64,000 bases of DNA from Lasiosphaeria ovina (lineage: Eukaryota > Ascomycota > Sordariomycetes > Sordariales > Lasiosphaeriaceae). The DNA lies in assembly GCA_033439765.1 (NCBI GenBank), contig JAULSN010000004.1:568001-632000 (forward strand), read 5' to 3'. The notes beneath the pieces are model-generated. The model saw only the letters and a program-made list of their open reading frames with translations. It ran no database searches and was not told the origin of the DNA. Within the stretch, counting starts at the first letter, position 1. Each line of letters starts with the position of its first letter. Shown here in pieces: positions 52,385-61,744 of the stretch. A program made the position numbers and the translations under genes.

Positions 52385-53917
52385 ATGCTTACATACCTAG
52401 CCAAGGTAAACATGAGTTAGTCTCTCAAGTGGAAAGTGGTGCTCTGGCCATTTCTCAGACAGGCAAAAGGGGGCTAGAACAAAAATGTTCTAGAAGAACA
52501 AAACAGGGGCGTTACTGCTGTGGGGAGGTGATAATAGGCATCCCTTAGTCAATAGTAATCGTTGATTACATATCATTGTAATTCCTGAAAGTCAAGCAAA
52601 GAGTGAGGTGGGCTTTCTTTATTCTGACCCCTCTCCCCTCCACCCGGTTGGTAAGCGGTCAAATCTGTCAGAAACTCTGTACTCTAGTTTTGATCAAAGC
52701 AAGAGTGATGGGAAAACGTATGGTTCAATTACTTCTATTCTCTATAGTTCCTCAGCTTCACAGAAGAGTCTCTATTTTGATTGCACGTAATGGCAACGTA
52801 AGTAGCAAATAATCGCCCTAGCTAGTTAAGCTGATGTGGTTGGTTTAAATCCCCTAACCTCCATTCCGCTTACACAACCACAACTCGATTCAGACCCTTC
52901 TCTCTGATACGACACCCTAAATTCAAGCCAAATAAACCGCCCCTGGTCGCTCTCATTCCTACTTATACAAATATCCATATCCCGTCCGCGCACGACGAAA
53001 AGCCGCGCTCGAGAAGAAGCCTTTGTCGGAAGCACTGCACTCTTGGGTCCGATTGGGTTAGCGTGCAACTGCGAGATTGCGTAACAGACTTATGCGCCTC
53101 CCGGATGCTGCCCTTAGTAATTATTATAGTCAGGCATGGCCCTGAGCTACAGCTACTTTACCTTAAGCTAAGGTGATCCTTGTACGTACGTGCACTACCA
53201 AAAGGAGAGGTTAGTCCAGGCTATCAAAGGAGATACTGCTCCAGGCTCAAAGGAGATGTTGCTCTTAGTAGCCCTATAAGTATAATTAAGAAAAGAGGCC
53301 CAAGCTAGGCAATAAGGTCGTAGCCAGGTCTCGGCCAAAGTCGATTCGCCACTTATTAGAACTATAAAAGTTAGACTTGGCGAACCTAGTTAATGAATAT
53401 CAATTAAGTAAGTTAATCTAATTCAATTAATCCAACTTATAATCTCGCGTGTATATCGGCCACACAGTACTTTCACTACTCTTTATGACCCTTAATCTCA
53501 ACTTTGATAAACCCGACCTTAAGCTTAGTAAACCCGACCTTAAACTATCAAAGTTAAGATTGGGTTTATTAAGAAGCAATCCTAACGTATAGTTGCGTTT
53601 TTTTTGCTATAAAAAATTCGCTTACCGTCTATACCTAAAGTTAGCAGCGTCTAGTTAGCTTGAAGAGTATAAAGTGGAGGCTAGGTATCTATCTATATTA
53701 TCTTAATAGGCCGGGCTGACATTTTCACACTATACGTATATTAGTATATTTAATATTCACGGAAAGATACTATTAATAAAGACCGTCGATACCTCGCCTC
53801 AGACGCGGATCTTTGAGAGATTCTAAGGCGATTTAATAAAGATTATAGTCGGTATTGAGCGTTGGGACGCACGGCCTAGCGGCCGCCTCCCAGATCTTGA
53901 CGTCTTATTATGTGAGG
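52385..53917. other. AT-rich, RIP-like gene-free region
   Basis: From ~53100 to 53830 the DNA is strongly AT- and TpA-rich with stops in all frames, typical of an old mutated repeat. No protein family could be read. It contains a short perfect-to-near-perfect inverted repeat (53494-53509 and 53546-53561). Confidence 0.5.
53494..53561. repeat. Imperfect hairpin (16-nt arms)
   Basis: AATCTCAACTTTGATA pairs with TATCAAAGTTAAGATT across a 36-nt spacer that itself holds two copies of AAACCCGACCTTA. Resembles the end or core of a small non-autonomous element. Confidence 0.6.
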
Positions 53918-54180
53918 ATGTCTCTTCGGACCGTAGAAAACGTCTATTCGAACCGTACTTAGCCAAAAAGTACTTTGAAATCCCTGCCAAGCCACTAGCC
54001 CAGCCAAATCCGTGTTTTGCCCGCCAAAAAACAGTACACGTGTAGATCAATGGCTAACTCGCTCATCTTTAGATGGTCGGTACAATGCAGGTTCAACCCC
54101 CGGCGCCCTACAATTGAAGCCATCGCTAAATCCACCAAATCCAACCAAATTATCGTCAATTGAGCCACAATAATAAAGCG
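53918..54180 (+). repeat. Dispersed SINE-like repeat, copy 2 (partner at 4470)
   Basis: Same orientation as the copy at 4470-4725. A-box-like TGGCTAACTCGC (54051) and B-box-like GGTTCAACCCC (54090-54100) are ~40 nt apart, the arrangement of a tRNA-derived Pol III promoter. The upstream block GAGGATGTCTCTTCGGACC is shared with copy 1. Confidence 0.65.
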
Positions 54181-55896
54181 ATGTGAATAGCCTCACAGTC
54201 CCTCTGCCTGGTGGCGGCGGTCGCGGAACCCCGGGGCATTACGGGTATCTACTTCGCGAACTTCATCTGGGGCGTAGGCCTCAACGCCCACAGCGCGCAG
54301 AGACCGAGGAGGCATTACAATCTGGGCAATAATGGGGTCCACTTGAAACCCGGTATTAGGAAATTTTGGACCGGCCCCTATGTCTGGGCCGATGAAACCC
54401 GCAATCAGAGTAACTATGGTTGACAATGAGCAATGACAATGAGCAATGATAAATAGCATGCGAAGTGCCGTGGGCTTCTGCTGCACCAGCATCCAAACGA
54501 TCCTGTTGACTCTGGGCAACAGCGGCTCTATGCGCGTAACTCCCACACCGCCAAGGGACTGTTTCCAGAATCTGATATTTGTCTTCAAAGCGCCGGAAAC
54601 TTGCTACATAGTATTAATCTCAATGACAGCAAGCTCTGGAGGCCGCTTCAAAATGAGACGACAGTCCTTAGATCTGAGAGCCGAGACTGTCTGCAGTGCG
54701 CTCATCTCACCGGTGAGGTCCACAAAAGTGGAAATCTACAGTCTGTAATTGGCACAAGGTTATTACCGTCTTGGCAGCAGTTTCCATAACACGGGGGCAC
54801 CCGCTATTTAGGGCTGTGGATTTGCTCCTGTTTAGTCCCGGTTGTGGAGCCGAGGACCCAGGCCGCCTGGATCAAAGGCAAGCGAGGTGGAATAGCGTCA
54901 CGTAAGTCCAAATGCTATTCTGGAATAGGCAAGTGCTTAATCACTTAGCGGCCGGCACTTTACATGAAATTTGAAACTTGGATGGCGGCCGTTCACCGGT
55001 TCTTCGTTTGCCATTTTCTATGACTTTGCTGGGCCTGTCTACATATTTGAGACCCGACAAAACTCTAGAGCCATATGTCAAGCTGAGAATAGGGGAGTAA
55101 AAGTGTCTGAAGTTACGAGTCATACTTTCGCTGCTACTAATTAGGTAATTAAGCACCTAGGCCAGTAACACTGCATCTCATCGTGACTTCCTATCGATCC
55201 TCAACAAATTGCATCTGGATTCTAGACTAGACTTGGGTCAAACGCCCGGCAGCAGAGATTTACTCACCCGGTAACCAATCCAAGTGGGCCGTTCTGGGTG
55301 AACCGTTATTAGTTCAGTTGTCTGATGTTCCGTGCCGGACACTAACGCACTCCCCAAGTTCTACCCCGGGCAGGGAGCGGAGATTCCTGTCTCATGCCAT
55401 TGGCTTCGGCCAGCCGGGCCGCCATTCACCAGCCGCCTTGTCCTGACTAAAATCTCACGCCACGAAGCGAGGCGCGCAAAAGCCACTCAGCCCTATCCAC
55501 CGATCAGCTGGTTTGCCTTGCATATACCACTCAACCCCCTGCAAACGATGGTAATCCTATCTTGGACCACTTTGGAGCCGTCAATCAGGCCCTTGGCCGT
55601 CAACCACCGAGTCAAAAGTCCCTCTTGGTCTCTTGGCCGCCGGTGATGGATTCCAAAACAAGAAGCTGGAGGGCGGTGAAGGCTCTCGACTGTCAACGCT
55701 CAAAGACGGACCTCAAAGTCTGAAAGGGGTAGCGAGAGAGGAACAAGAGAAGGAAACAAAATGCATAAAAGCCACGCAGTTCCGTCTGGTCTCTGGTAGT
55801 TGTTCGGACTCACTCATCACTCATCATTCATCATTCACATCACACTTCTCCCTCTTTCATCATCATCTACAAAACAAACACCCAACTACCGCCACT
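54181..55896. other. Gene-poor stretch and promoter of small secreted protein
   Basis: A 131-codon minus-strand frame (54193-54588) lacks an ATG start and a recognisable domain. 55740-55896 is the leader of the secreted-protein gene, with a CATCA/TCATC-rich pyrimidine tract typical of highly expressed fungal genes. Confidence 0.4.
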
Positions 55897-56271
55897 ATGC
55901 AACTCTCCAACATCTTCACCTTTGCCCTCGCCGCCTGCGGCGCTGTCTCGGCTGCCCCAACTGCCGAGGAGCCCCGAACCGTCGAGGCTCGCGCCTGGCC
56001 GGACAACGGTATCTCTACTGCCTGGGGTCAGTGCTACGGCTCGGGGCGCTGGAGCAAGCGGGACGAGGCCGTAAGGGCCATCCAGGACTTCTGCAGCGAC
56101 GTCACCAAGGTCCACACCCTCACTTCGCGCATCAACGGGTCCAAGCAGTATAACCATGTGTACCACTGGGACATTTCTTTTATTCTGTTTGGGGAAAGGG
56201 ATTCAGATTGGTGTGAATATTTTGGGTGGAGTGATTGGCGCGGAAATGTTTTGGAGCGGTCTGGTCTGTAA
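55897..56271 (+). CDS. Small secreted protein
   Basis: ATG at 55897 in ACCGCCACTATGC context, 124 aa. Clear signal peptide MQLSNIFTFALAACGAVSAA with predicted cleavage near residue 19-20. The mature part has three Cys (46, 66, 106), is rich in Trp/Gly at both ends (AWGQCYGSGRW, CEYFGWSDWRG), and carries a possible Kex2-type KR site at 54-55. No known family. The pyrimidine-rich leader and secretion signal suggest an apoplastic or surface protein; an effector-like role is only a possibility. A further intron near the stop cannot be excluded. Confidence 0.6.
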   Translation: MQLSNIFTFALAACGAVSAAPTAEEPRTVEARAWPDNGISTAWGQCYGSGRWSKRDEAVRAIQDFCSDVTKVHTLTSRINGSKQYNHVYHWDISFILFGERDSDWCEYFGWSDWRGNVLERSGL

Positions 56272-56516
56272 AATGTAGGCATAGTAAATAAAAGTGCCAT
56301 CGTAGCCAATTGGTTATATGTCCCCGTTGCCGAGAGCTAGGGAAAAGTTCCCTTCTCGAAAACAACAACCTCACCTGCCATTGGCGTGAATGTTGGCACG
56401 TCCAGGGGTCCACTCGTGACCAACGCGACTTGGGGTGAGTTAAACGGGCCGGACAGAGGAATCGTGACTACACCTCTTCCATTTTAGATCCACAGAACCC
56501 ATGACAACATAACTCT

Positions 56517-57440
56517 CTACTTTAACAGGCCCCGGTTCTCCTTAACGTATTCTTCCAGACTGGTCATGGCTATCCCCCTCTGGTAGTTTAGCGTCTTTTC
56601 CACATCCCAAGCCACGCCCACCCCAGCTCCAAAGATATTCCGATATTTGAGCATCAAGCCATTGGGCTCGCTCTGCAGCTGCGCAGAAAGATACCCCATA
56701 TCCCACAACTCCCTCTCAAACTTAGCCTCAGAGACCTCGTCCAGCAAGCTAGCAAGCTTGCCATACGAGATGGTCTCTCCCGCCACAAATACCACGCTGT
56801 TCACCGTGTCGCCGGGCACATACACGGCCTCAGCAACCATGACACCAATATCCTGGGGCGTCGTCACCGTGACGCGGTTCTCCCAGCTGCCAAGCGCGCG
56901 CACGACGCGCTTGTCCAGCTCAACGACGCCAAAGCCAGGCACAAACAAGAAACTCATAAACAGGCCCGTCGACACAATCGTCCACTGGGTCGCCGTCTGC
57001 TCGCGCAGGCGCTTGCGGACCTCAAGCATCTCGTCGAACAACTCGTGCGCGCTGCCGAGGCCGATGGTCGGGTAATCAACGCCGAACTGCCAGGGGAAGA
57101 AGCGGGTCACGCTAGCGCGCAACGCGGCATCGGTGACGCGCAGCTGCGTGCCGGCGGGCAGCCCAAAGCCGCCGCACTGGACGACGACGTCGTAGCGGCG
57201 GAACACGTCGGCGAGCGCGGCCACGGGCGAGCTGACAAAATCGCCCGTCTCGTGCACTGCGCCGAGGGTGCTAAGCCGAGCTGTCTCCGCCTGCTTGGCG
57301 GGGTCTGACGACCGCTGCGTCTCGGCGCGCCGGAGCACGCCGATCTTCCCGCCGCGTCGGTGCGGGTGCTTGGCGAGCGCTGTCGCTACGGCTGTTCCGA
57401 GCTCGCCGGCGCCGACCACAAGGACTGAGGGGGCGGCCAT
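56517..57440 (-). CDS. NmrA-like/isoflavone reductase-like NAD(P)-binding oxidoreductase
   Basis: The frame is open to 57470; the ATG at 57440 (MAAPSVLVVGAGELGTAVAT) is chosen because it places the dinucleotide-binding GxGxxG (GAGELG, residues 10-15) at the usual distance from the start. 307 aa, single exon. Other family features: RRAETQRS after the first beta-alpha unit, FFPWQFGVDYP, a WTIVSTGLFMSFLF segment and TTPQDIGVMVAEAVY. Atypical short-chain dehydrogenases of this group act as NADPH-dependent reductases in aromatic or secondary metabolism, or as redox sensors (NmrA). Substrate unknown. No cluster partner seen. Confidence 0.85.
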   Translation of the reverse strand: MAAPSVLVVGAGELGTAVATALAKHPHRRGGKIGVLRRAETQRSSDPAKQAETARLSTLGAVHETGDFVSSPVAALADVFRRYDVVVQCGGFGLPAGTQLRVTDAALRASVTRFFPWQFGVDYPTIGLGSAHELFDEMLEVRKRLREQTATQWTIVSTGLFMSFLFVPGFGVVELDKRVVRALGSWENRVTVTTPQDIGVMVAEAVYVPGDTVNSVVFVAGETISYGKLASLLDEVSEAKFERELWDMGYLSAQLQSEPNGLMLKYRNIFGAGVGVAWDVEKTLNYQRGIAMTSLEEYVKENRGLLK

Positions 57441-59320
57441 TGTGGGGGAATATCGACGGTTTCCACGCACTTGGGAGTTAAAGGTCGGCAGTCGAGATAA
57501 CTAGCAAGAAAAATGCCGTAGATAGATAACTGTGGTTCAGCTGGAGCCAGGGGGCGGTTGAGTCTCTTGTCCGTGCTACAATGCAAATACAGTCGACGTT
57601 TCAGGAGAACAACAAGTATTTAAACTAGAAATTCTCTGACATAGGTACCTCTCCAATGAAAGGGGCCGGGGTTTATACTCGATATGTAGCTGCTTACAAA
57701 TTTGCCCCTTTTGTCAGCATCGGGCGATCTGCAGAGATTGCAGCTTCTCGCTGCCGGCCGGCCCACCTTAATACCTGCAGAATATAACTCACGTCAGCTG
57801 CCGATCTCAAAAGGATGTGGCTTAGACAAGAACCTCGCTGCCCCACAAAATACTGTCACTCTCTCTTGGCTCTGGCAAACTCAGGCCGAGCAGTCCTGTC
57901 TAACTGAACGGTGACGTAAAATAGAAAATCTGATTTTCTGTTTCTGATGAAGCTGTGAAACAGTCAAATACAGCGAGCCTCTCTCTGTCGATTGCCTCAT
58001 TGAGTGGGCTCCTTCAATACTTCAAAGACTTGATCTCCTTTAAATACTTCTACGTCCCACAACCCAACTCGGGACTTCAGATGCGTTACAAGGAAGCAAA
58101 CTATCGTCAAGTGCCCAGCTCCGGCTCAGAGAAAGGCGACTCGGAACGAATGAAGAAAGTACTTAGTTAGGCCTGACTGAGCTATCACAGAATTTTTAGC
58201 TGAAACATCAATCCACGCAGCTAAGAATTACATACACCACGATAAAGAACCATAACATATCGGCTATCGCCATTACCTGTATAACCTTGGACCACAGCTT
58301 TGACCCTTCTCCAGGCCCAGAATTGCGGTGTCCCTGCATTCAAGCGGGAAAATCCTTGAAGCCCACGGCTGGTGAACCACGTAGAAAACCTGGGCAACGG
58401 GTTAGTTCAGACAACAGATTAGTTAAAGCGGTAAGCCACGCCGGAAAGTGCGTCCTCCGTTAATTATTCCCCGAACCTGGTTAGCTTAATTATTTGTAAA
58501 AAGAAGGTGACGTTGTCGACTAGGTTCTTACGTTGTGTCTGACGGGCTCTACGAGCTTAATGACGATAAAAGTGAGGGCGAAATGGGCGATCTAGGGACG
58601 AGCATCAAGCTCGTTGTCCCAATTTCTGTTTCCGTCTCCGCCTTCTCTCGGTCTAGAGATGAACTTGACAAATAGCCCGGAAGCCACGAGATAGCAGGGC
58701 CCTGGCCAGGAAGTACCCCCACCAGATGTGACACCGGTTACCATTACTCTGACGTCTTCTCGCTTGCGAGACACGCATCAAGTGACGGGGGCCGACTCGG
58801 AGAAAGAATAACGCCGAGGCGGCAAAGAATATTAAAGCAAATGGATAGACACCGTGGAACCGTGGAAGTGCCGTGAGGATGGCGTACGCGGATGCTGCCG
58901 CACCAGACAGCCCATATAGAGCGCGCAGTGCTTTGCGGAATGCATTACTAGGGGCAATACTCAAGCATTATGGAGCATGGATACTGAAATATGTAAGATG
59001 GAGGATGAAGTATTGAGCTCAATGGCAGCTGCCGCTTGCCTATATAAACTAAAAGAAACTAAAACTCGGAGAGCTGAAACTGTAACATCTGACAAAGCTA
59101 CGTCGCCATGACAGTTAGTTGGACCAGAAGAAAGAAGTCAGAGATAAACTCCACCGACGCAAATGCTCACGCCCCCTGTCCCGAACCCTGTCACTAATAT
59201 GTAATCACCCATGCAGAACCGTCAAAACCTTGCGCTAACACCGATACACCTAAACTTAATACTTAGCTACGATGGAAGCCTGCCCAACATTGTATCAATG
59301 AAAGTCGTAAACCATCTCTT
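57441..59320. other. Intergenic, no firm gene
   Basis: Includes a minus-strand 103-codon frame (58653-58964) with two hydrophobic segments (LYGLSGAAASAYAILTAL and PFALIFFAASALFFLRV). It could be a decayed small membrane protein but lacks an in-frame ATG. Otherwise nothing recognised. Confidence 0.35.
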
Positions 59321-61744
59321 TCAAGCCAGCAATATGTTCTCTGCTGTGCAACCATAGAAGAACCCTCTGCGGTTCTCGTAGCCGATGCACACACCTACAC
59401 GGCGATATGAGTCGGCTACCCCCCACCGCCTGTTGGCCTGGAGTAGCAGCATCGCCGACTCTCCCAGCTCAAGGCAGTACAGGTCCTTCTCAGCACCATC
59501 GGGGAGGTACACTCCCAGTCTCTTGACCTCGTTGCAGCTGTCGGGCGGCGCAAGGTAGTCGAGCTGGCCGACAATCTCTCCGCCGTGGGCGTCCTTGGCG
59601 AGAACCCGGCCGTCGTTCAGGTTTCGCGAGTGGACATGACACCCGGGCGCAAAGTTGAATATCTCTCTCCTGTCTCGTTTGATCTGGATGTGCTCCCAAG
59701 GAACCTTCTGCGAGTTTGCCGAGACGAACTTGCGGAAACGACCCCTGACCTCGACCACCTTTGTGTTTCTGCCTCGCCTTTCAATGAACTGGCCCATCTC
59801 CCGCGCGTTTGATGAAAAATCTCCAATCTTGGTCATGGCCCATTCCATGTCGGTCGTTGATGCGGTCGTCGGTGTGGTTATCGCTACGGCAGTCTCGGCG
59901 GGGTTGATGAATTTGGTGCCGACAAACTCGAAGTGCGGTGATAGCCGGAAGCTGTGCTTTGTCTTGGTGTGCACCAGCAGGGGTAGCGATGCCCAAGACC
60001 ACGACGGGGCAATGTGTTGGAGGTGCTGCCATGGAGCCGCAGGCTTCACGACCGACCATGCCAGTTGCCTGGCAAAGTCGTCCTTCCACAGGCCTGCCAG
60101 ATATTCCTCGGGAACTACCCCCTTGCCAACCTCTGCCTTGGCATTGTAGAAGCGAACAGCAAGGCCAGCAATCGCCAAAAAGCGGTCCTTGGCTTCCACT
60201 AGGTCGCGGCGCGTGTAGGCCTCGACGATGTCGAGCCATTCTTCGTGGAGCTGGTGCTCATCTCCAATGCGACATGCTTCCAAGTAGCGATGCGGAAGGC
60301 TCCAGGCTTCATTGGGCAGTGGGGGAGATGGGATTCCGAATTCGCCCATCTCAACTGTCTGCCGTTCCGTACATGACCAGTACCACCGCTGATTGGCCCA
60401 ATACAGGATCCGCGGAGAAAGCCGCTCCTCTTGGAGGGTCCAGGAACGTTGAGACACGGGAGCGCCGAGTCGTACTTCGTCCAAGGACATTTGCGAGTTG
60501 TGGAGAAACTGCCCGCGCAGTTTATGGGCCACATTCCGATGCGTCCACGCTAGCCTATCGCACAGCAGTCGGTCGGTTGCCTTGACGCTGGAGCACGCTA
60601 CGAGAGTGAAGGCGGCATTGCCGTATACTTGATGCATCAGGGCCGCCTCCGTGTCCCAGTCGGTACCCTTGGGGATGCACACGCTGTCGATCCAGATGTA
60701 GCGAAATCCGAGGTCATACGAGATGGCAATGGCGTCTTGCATCGTCTCGGGAAGCGCGCGCTGGTCGAAGCCGTTTAGGCGCTCCGGAACAGGCTTGCCA
60801 TTCGTCGTCATGGTGCGGGCCGCCTTGATCCTCGCCCACTCGGCTGCCGGCATGGTCGCTGGGTCGCCCCAAGAATAGCTTAGCACCACGTATTCCACAG
60901 GCGTCCCCTTTCCTTCCACCAACCTGACTTGGTTGTACGGGAGGATCTCGAGAAGCCAGGTCGGGTTTTGGTCTGACCAACGATGCTTGGAGGAGCACTC
61001 GTGATAATCAAGACAGTCTCGCACAACGCTGTGCAACTCGGCGAAGTCTGGGTGGAGCCTCGATGCCCCCGTCGTCGGCTCGGCGGTTGGACAGGATCTC
61101 GTGGATGGCGGGGATCGTGTGGACGAGGAGGATAATTTTTTGTGACCCGATGATTTACGAGGTCGCTGTAGGTGGATGGTAGTGGTGAAGAGGGTTGTCT
61201 GTGGCGACTCGATGGTAAAGAGGAGACTGTCACCCGAGTTTCCGATGGTCAGCATAGCGTGGATGGGCCATTGGTTGTTTGGGTCCCTCAGGCTATCCGC
61301 GTCTTGGCCCGTGATCTGGTCCAGCAGGAAGCCGCGGTGTATCGTTTGGCAAGTGTCACAGCCAGTCTTCCGGGAGCCACAAAGCTTGAGTTCACAGTAG
61401 CTGAAGTGTATGACCCGCCGCGGCGAGCACCCTTCGAAGTCTGGGTCCTGTCTCTTCCGCGACTCCCCCCACCGCAAGAGTTCGCACACGACATCGCAGC
61501 CCTTGCATTGGCTCTGTGCATGATCGTTGGGCTTGACGCGGCAAAAGTCGGCAGGTGGAGCGAGCTGGGGGAGGTGTGCCGACGTCTGGACGTTAGCGTG
61601 GTGGTAGCGTCCTGTGTCGCTGCCAGCGTGTTGTTGAGTAGTGCTTCGACTGCTCTTGAAGCCGCTAGACACCAGTTGCGTCACGCGACGCATGTGGCGG
61701 CCAAGAGCTGACCGAGGTAGGGTCGGAGATGTTGGCAGTTCCAT
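59321..61744 (-). CDS. HET (heterokaryon incompatibility) domain protein
   Basis: Single exon, 807 aa, ATG 61744. The HET domain spans ~285-440 with all three conserved blocks: EYVVLSYSWGDP (~284-295), FRYIWIDSVCIPKGTDWDTE (~347-366) and RSWTLQEERLSPRILYW (~430-446). A Cys-rich N-terminal section (CKGCDVVC, CELKLCGSRKTGCDTCQ) and a long C-terminal region of unknown fold surround it. HET proteins trigger incompatibility or programmed cell death on non-self contact, usually together with STAND or other partners; this one carries no repeat domain of its own. The reading frame is intact. Confidence 0.92.
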   Translation of the reverse strand: MELPTSPTLPRSALGRHMRRVTQLVSSGFKSSRSTTQQHAGSDTGRYHHANVQTSAHLPQLAPPADFCRVKPNDHAQSQCKGCDVVCELLRWGESRKRQDPDFEGCSPRRVIHFSYCELKLCGSRKTGCDTCQTIHRGFLLDQITGQDADSLRDPNNQWPIHAMLTIGNSGDSLLFTIESPQTTLFTTTIHLQRPRKSSGHKKLSSSSTRSPPSTRSCPTAEPTTGASRLHPDFAELHSVVRDCLDYHECSSKHRWSDQNPTWLLEILPYNQVRLVEGKGTPVEYVVLSYSWGDPATMPAAEWARIKAARTMTTNGKPVPERLNGFDQRALPETMQDAIAISYDLGFRYIWIDSVCIPKGTDWDTEAALMHQVYGNAAFTLVACSSVKATDRLLCDRLAWTHRNVAHKLRGQFLHNSQMSLDEVRLGAPVSQRSWTLQEERLSPRILYWANQRWYWSCTERQTVEMGEFGIPSPPLPNEAWSLPHRYLEACRIGDEHQLHEEWLDIVEAYTRRDLVEAKDRFLAIAGLAVRFYNAKAEVGKGVVPEEYLAGLWKDDFARQLAWSVVKPAAPWQHLQHIAPSWSWASLPLLVHTKTKHSFRLSPHFEFVGTKFINPAETAVAITTPTTASTTDMEWAMTKIGDFSSNAREMGQFIERRGRNTKVVEVRGRFRKFVSANSQKVPWEHIQIKRDRREIFNFAPGCHVHSRNLNDGRVLAKDAHGGEIVGQLDYLAPPDSCNEVKRLGVYLPDGAEKDLYCLELGESAMLLLQANRRWGVADSYRRVGVCIGYENRRGFFYGCTAENILLA

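Noticed and set aside
54193..54588. Minus-strand 131-codon frame with a hydrophobic middle
   Set aside because: Opens with TTG, the first ATG is deep inside, and no family is recognisable.
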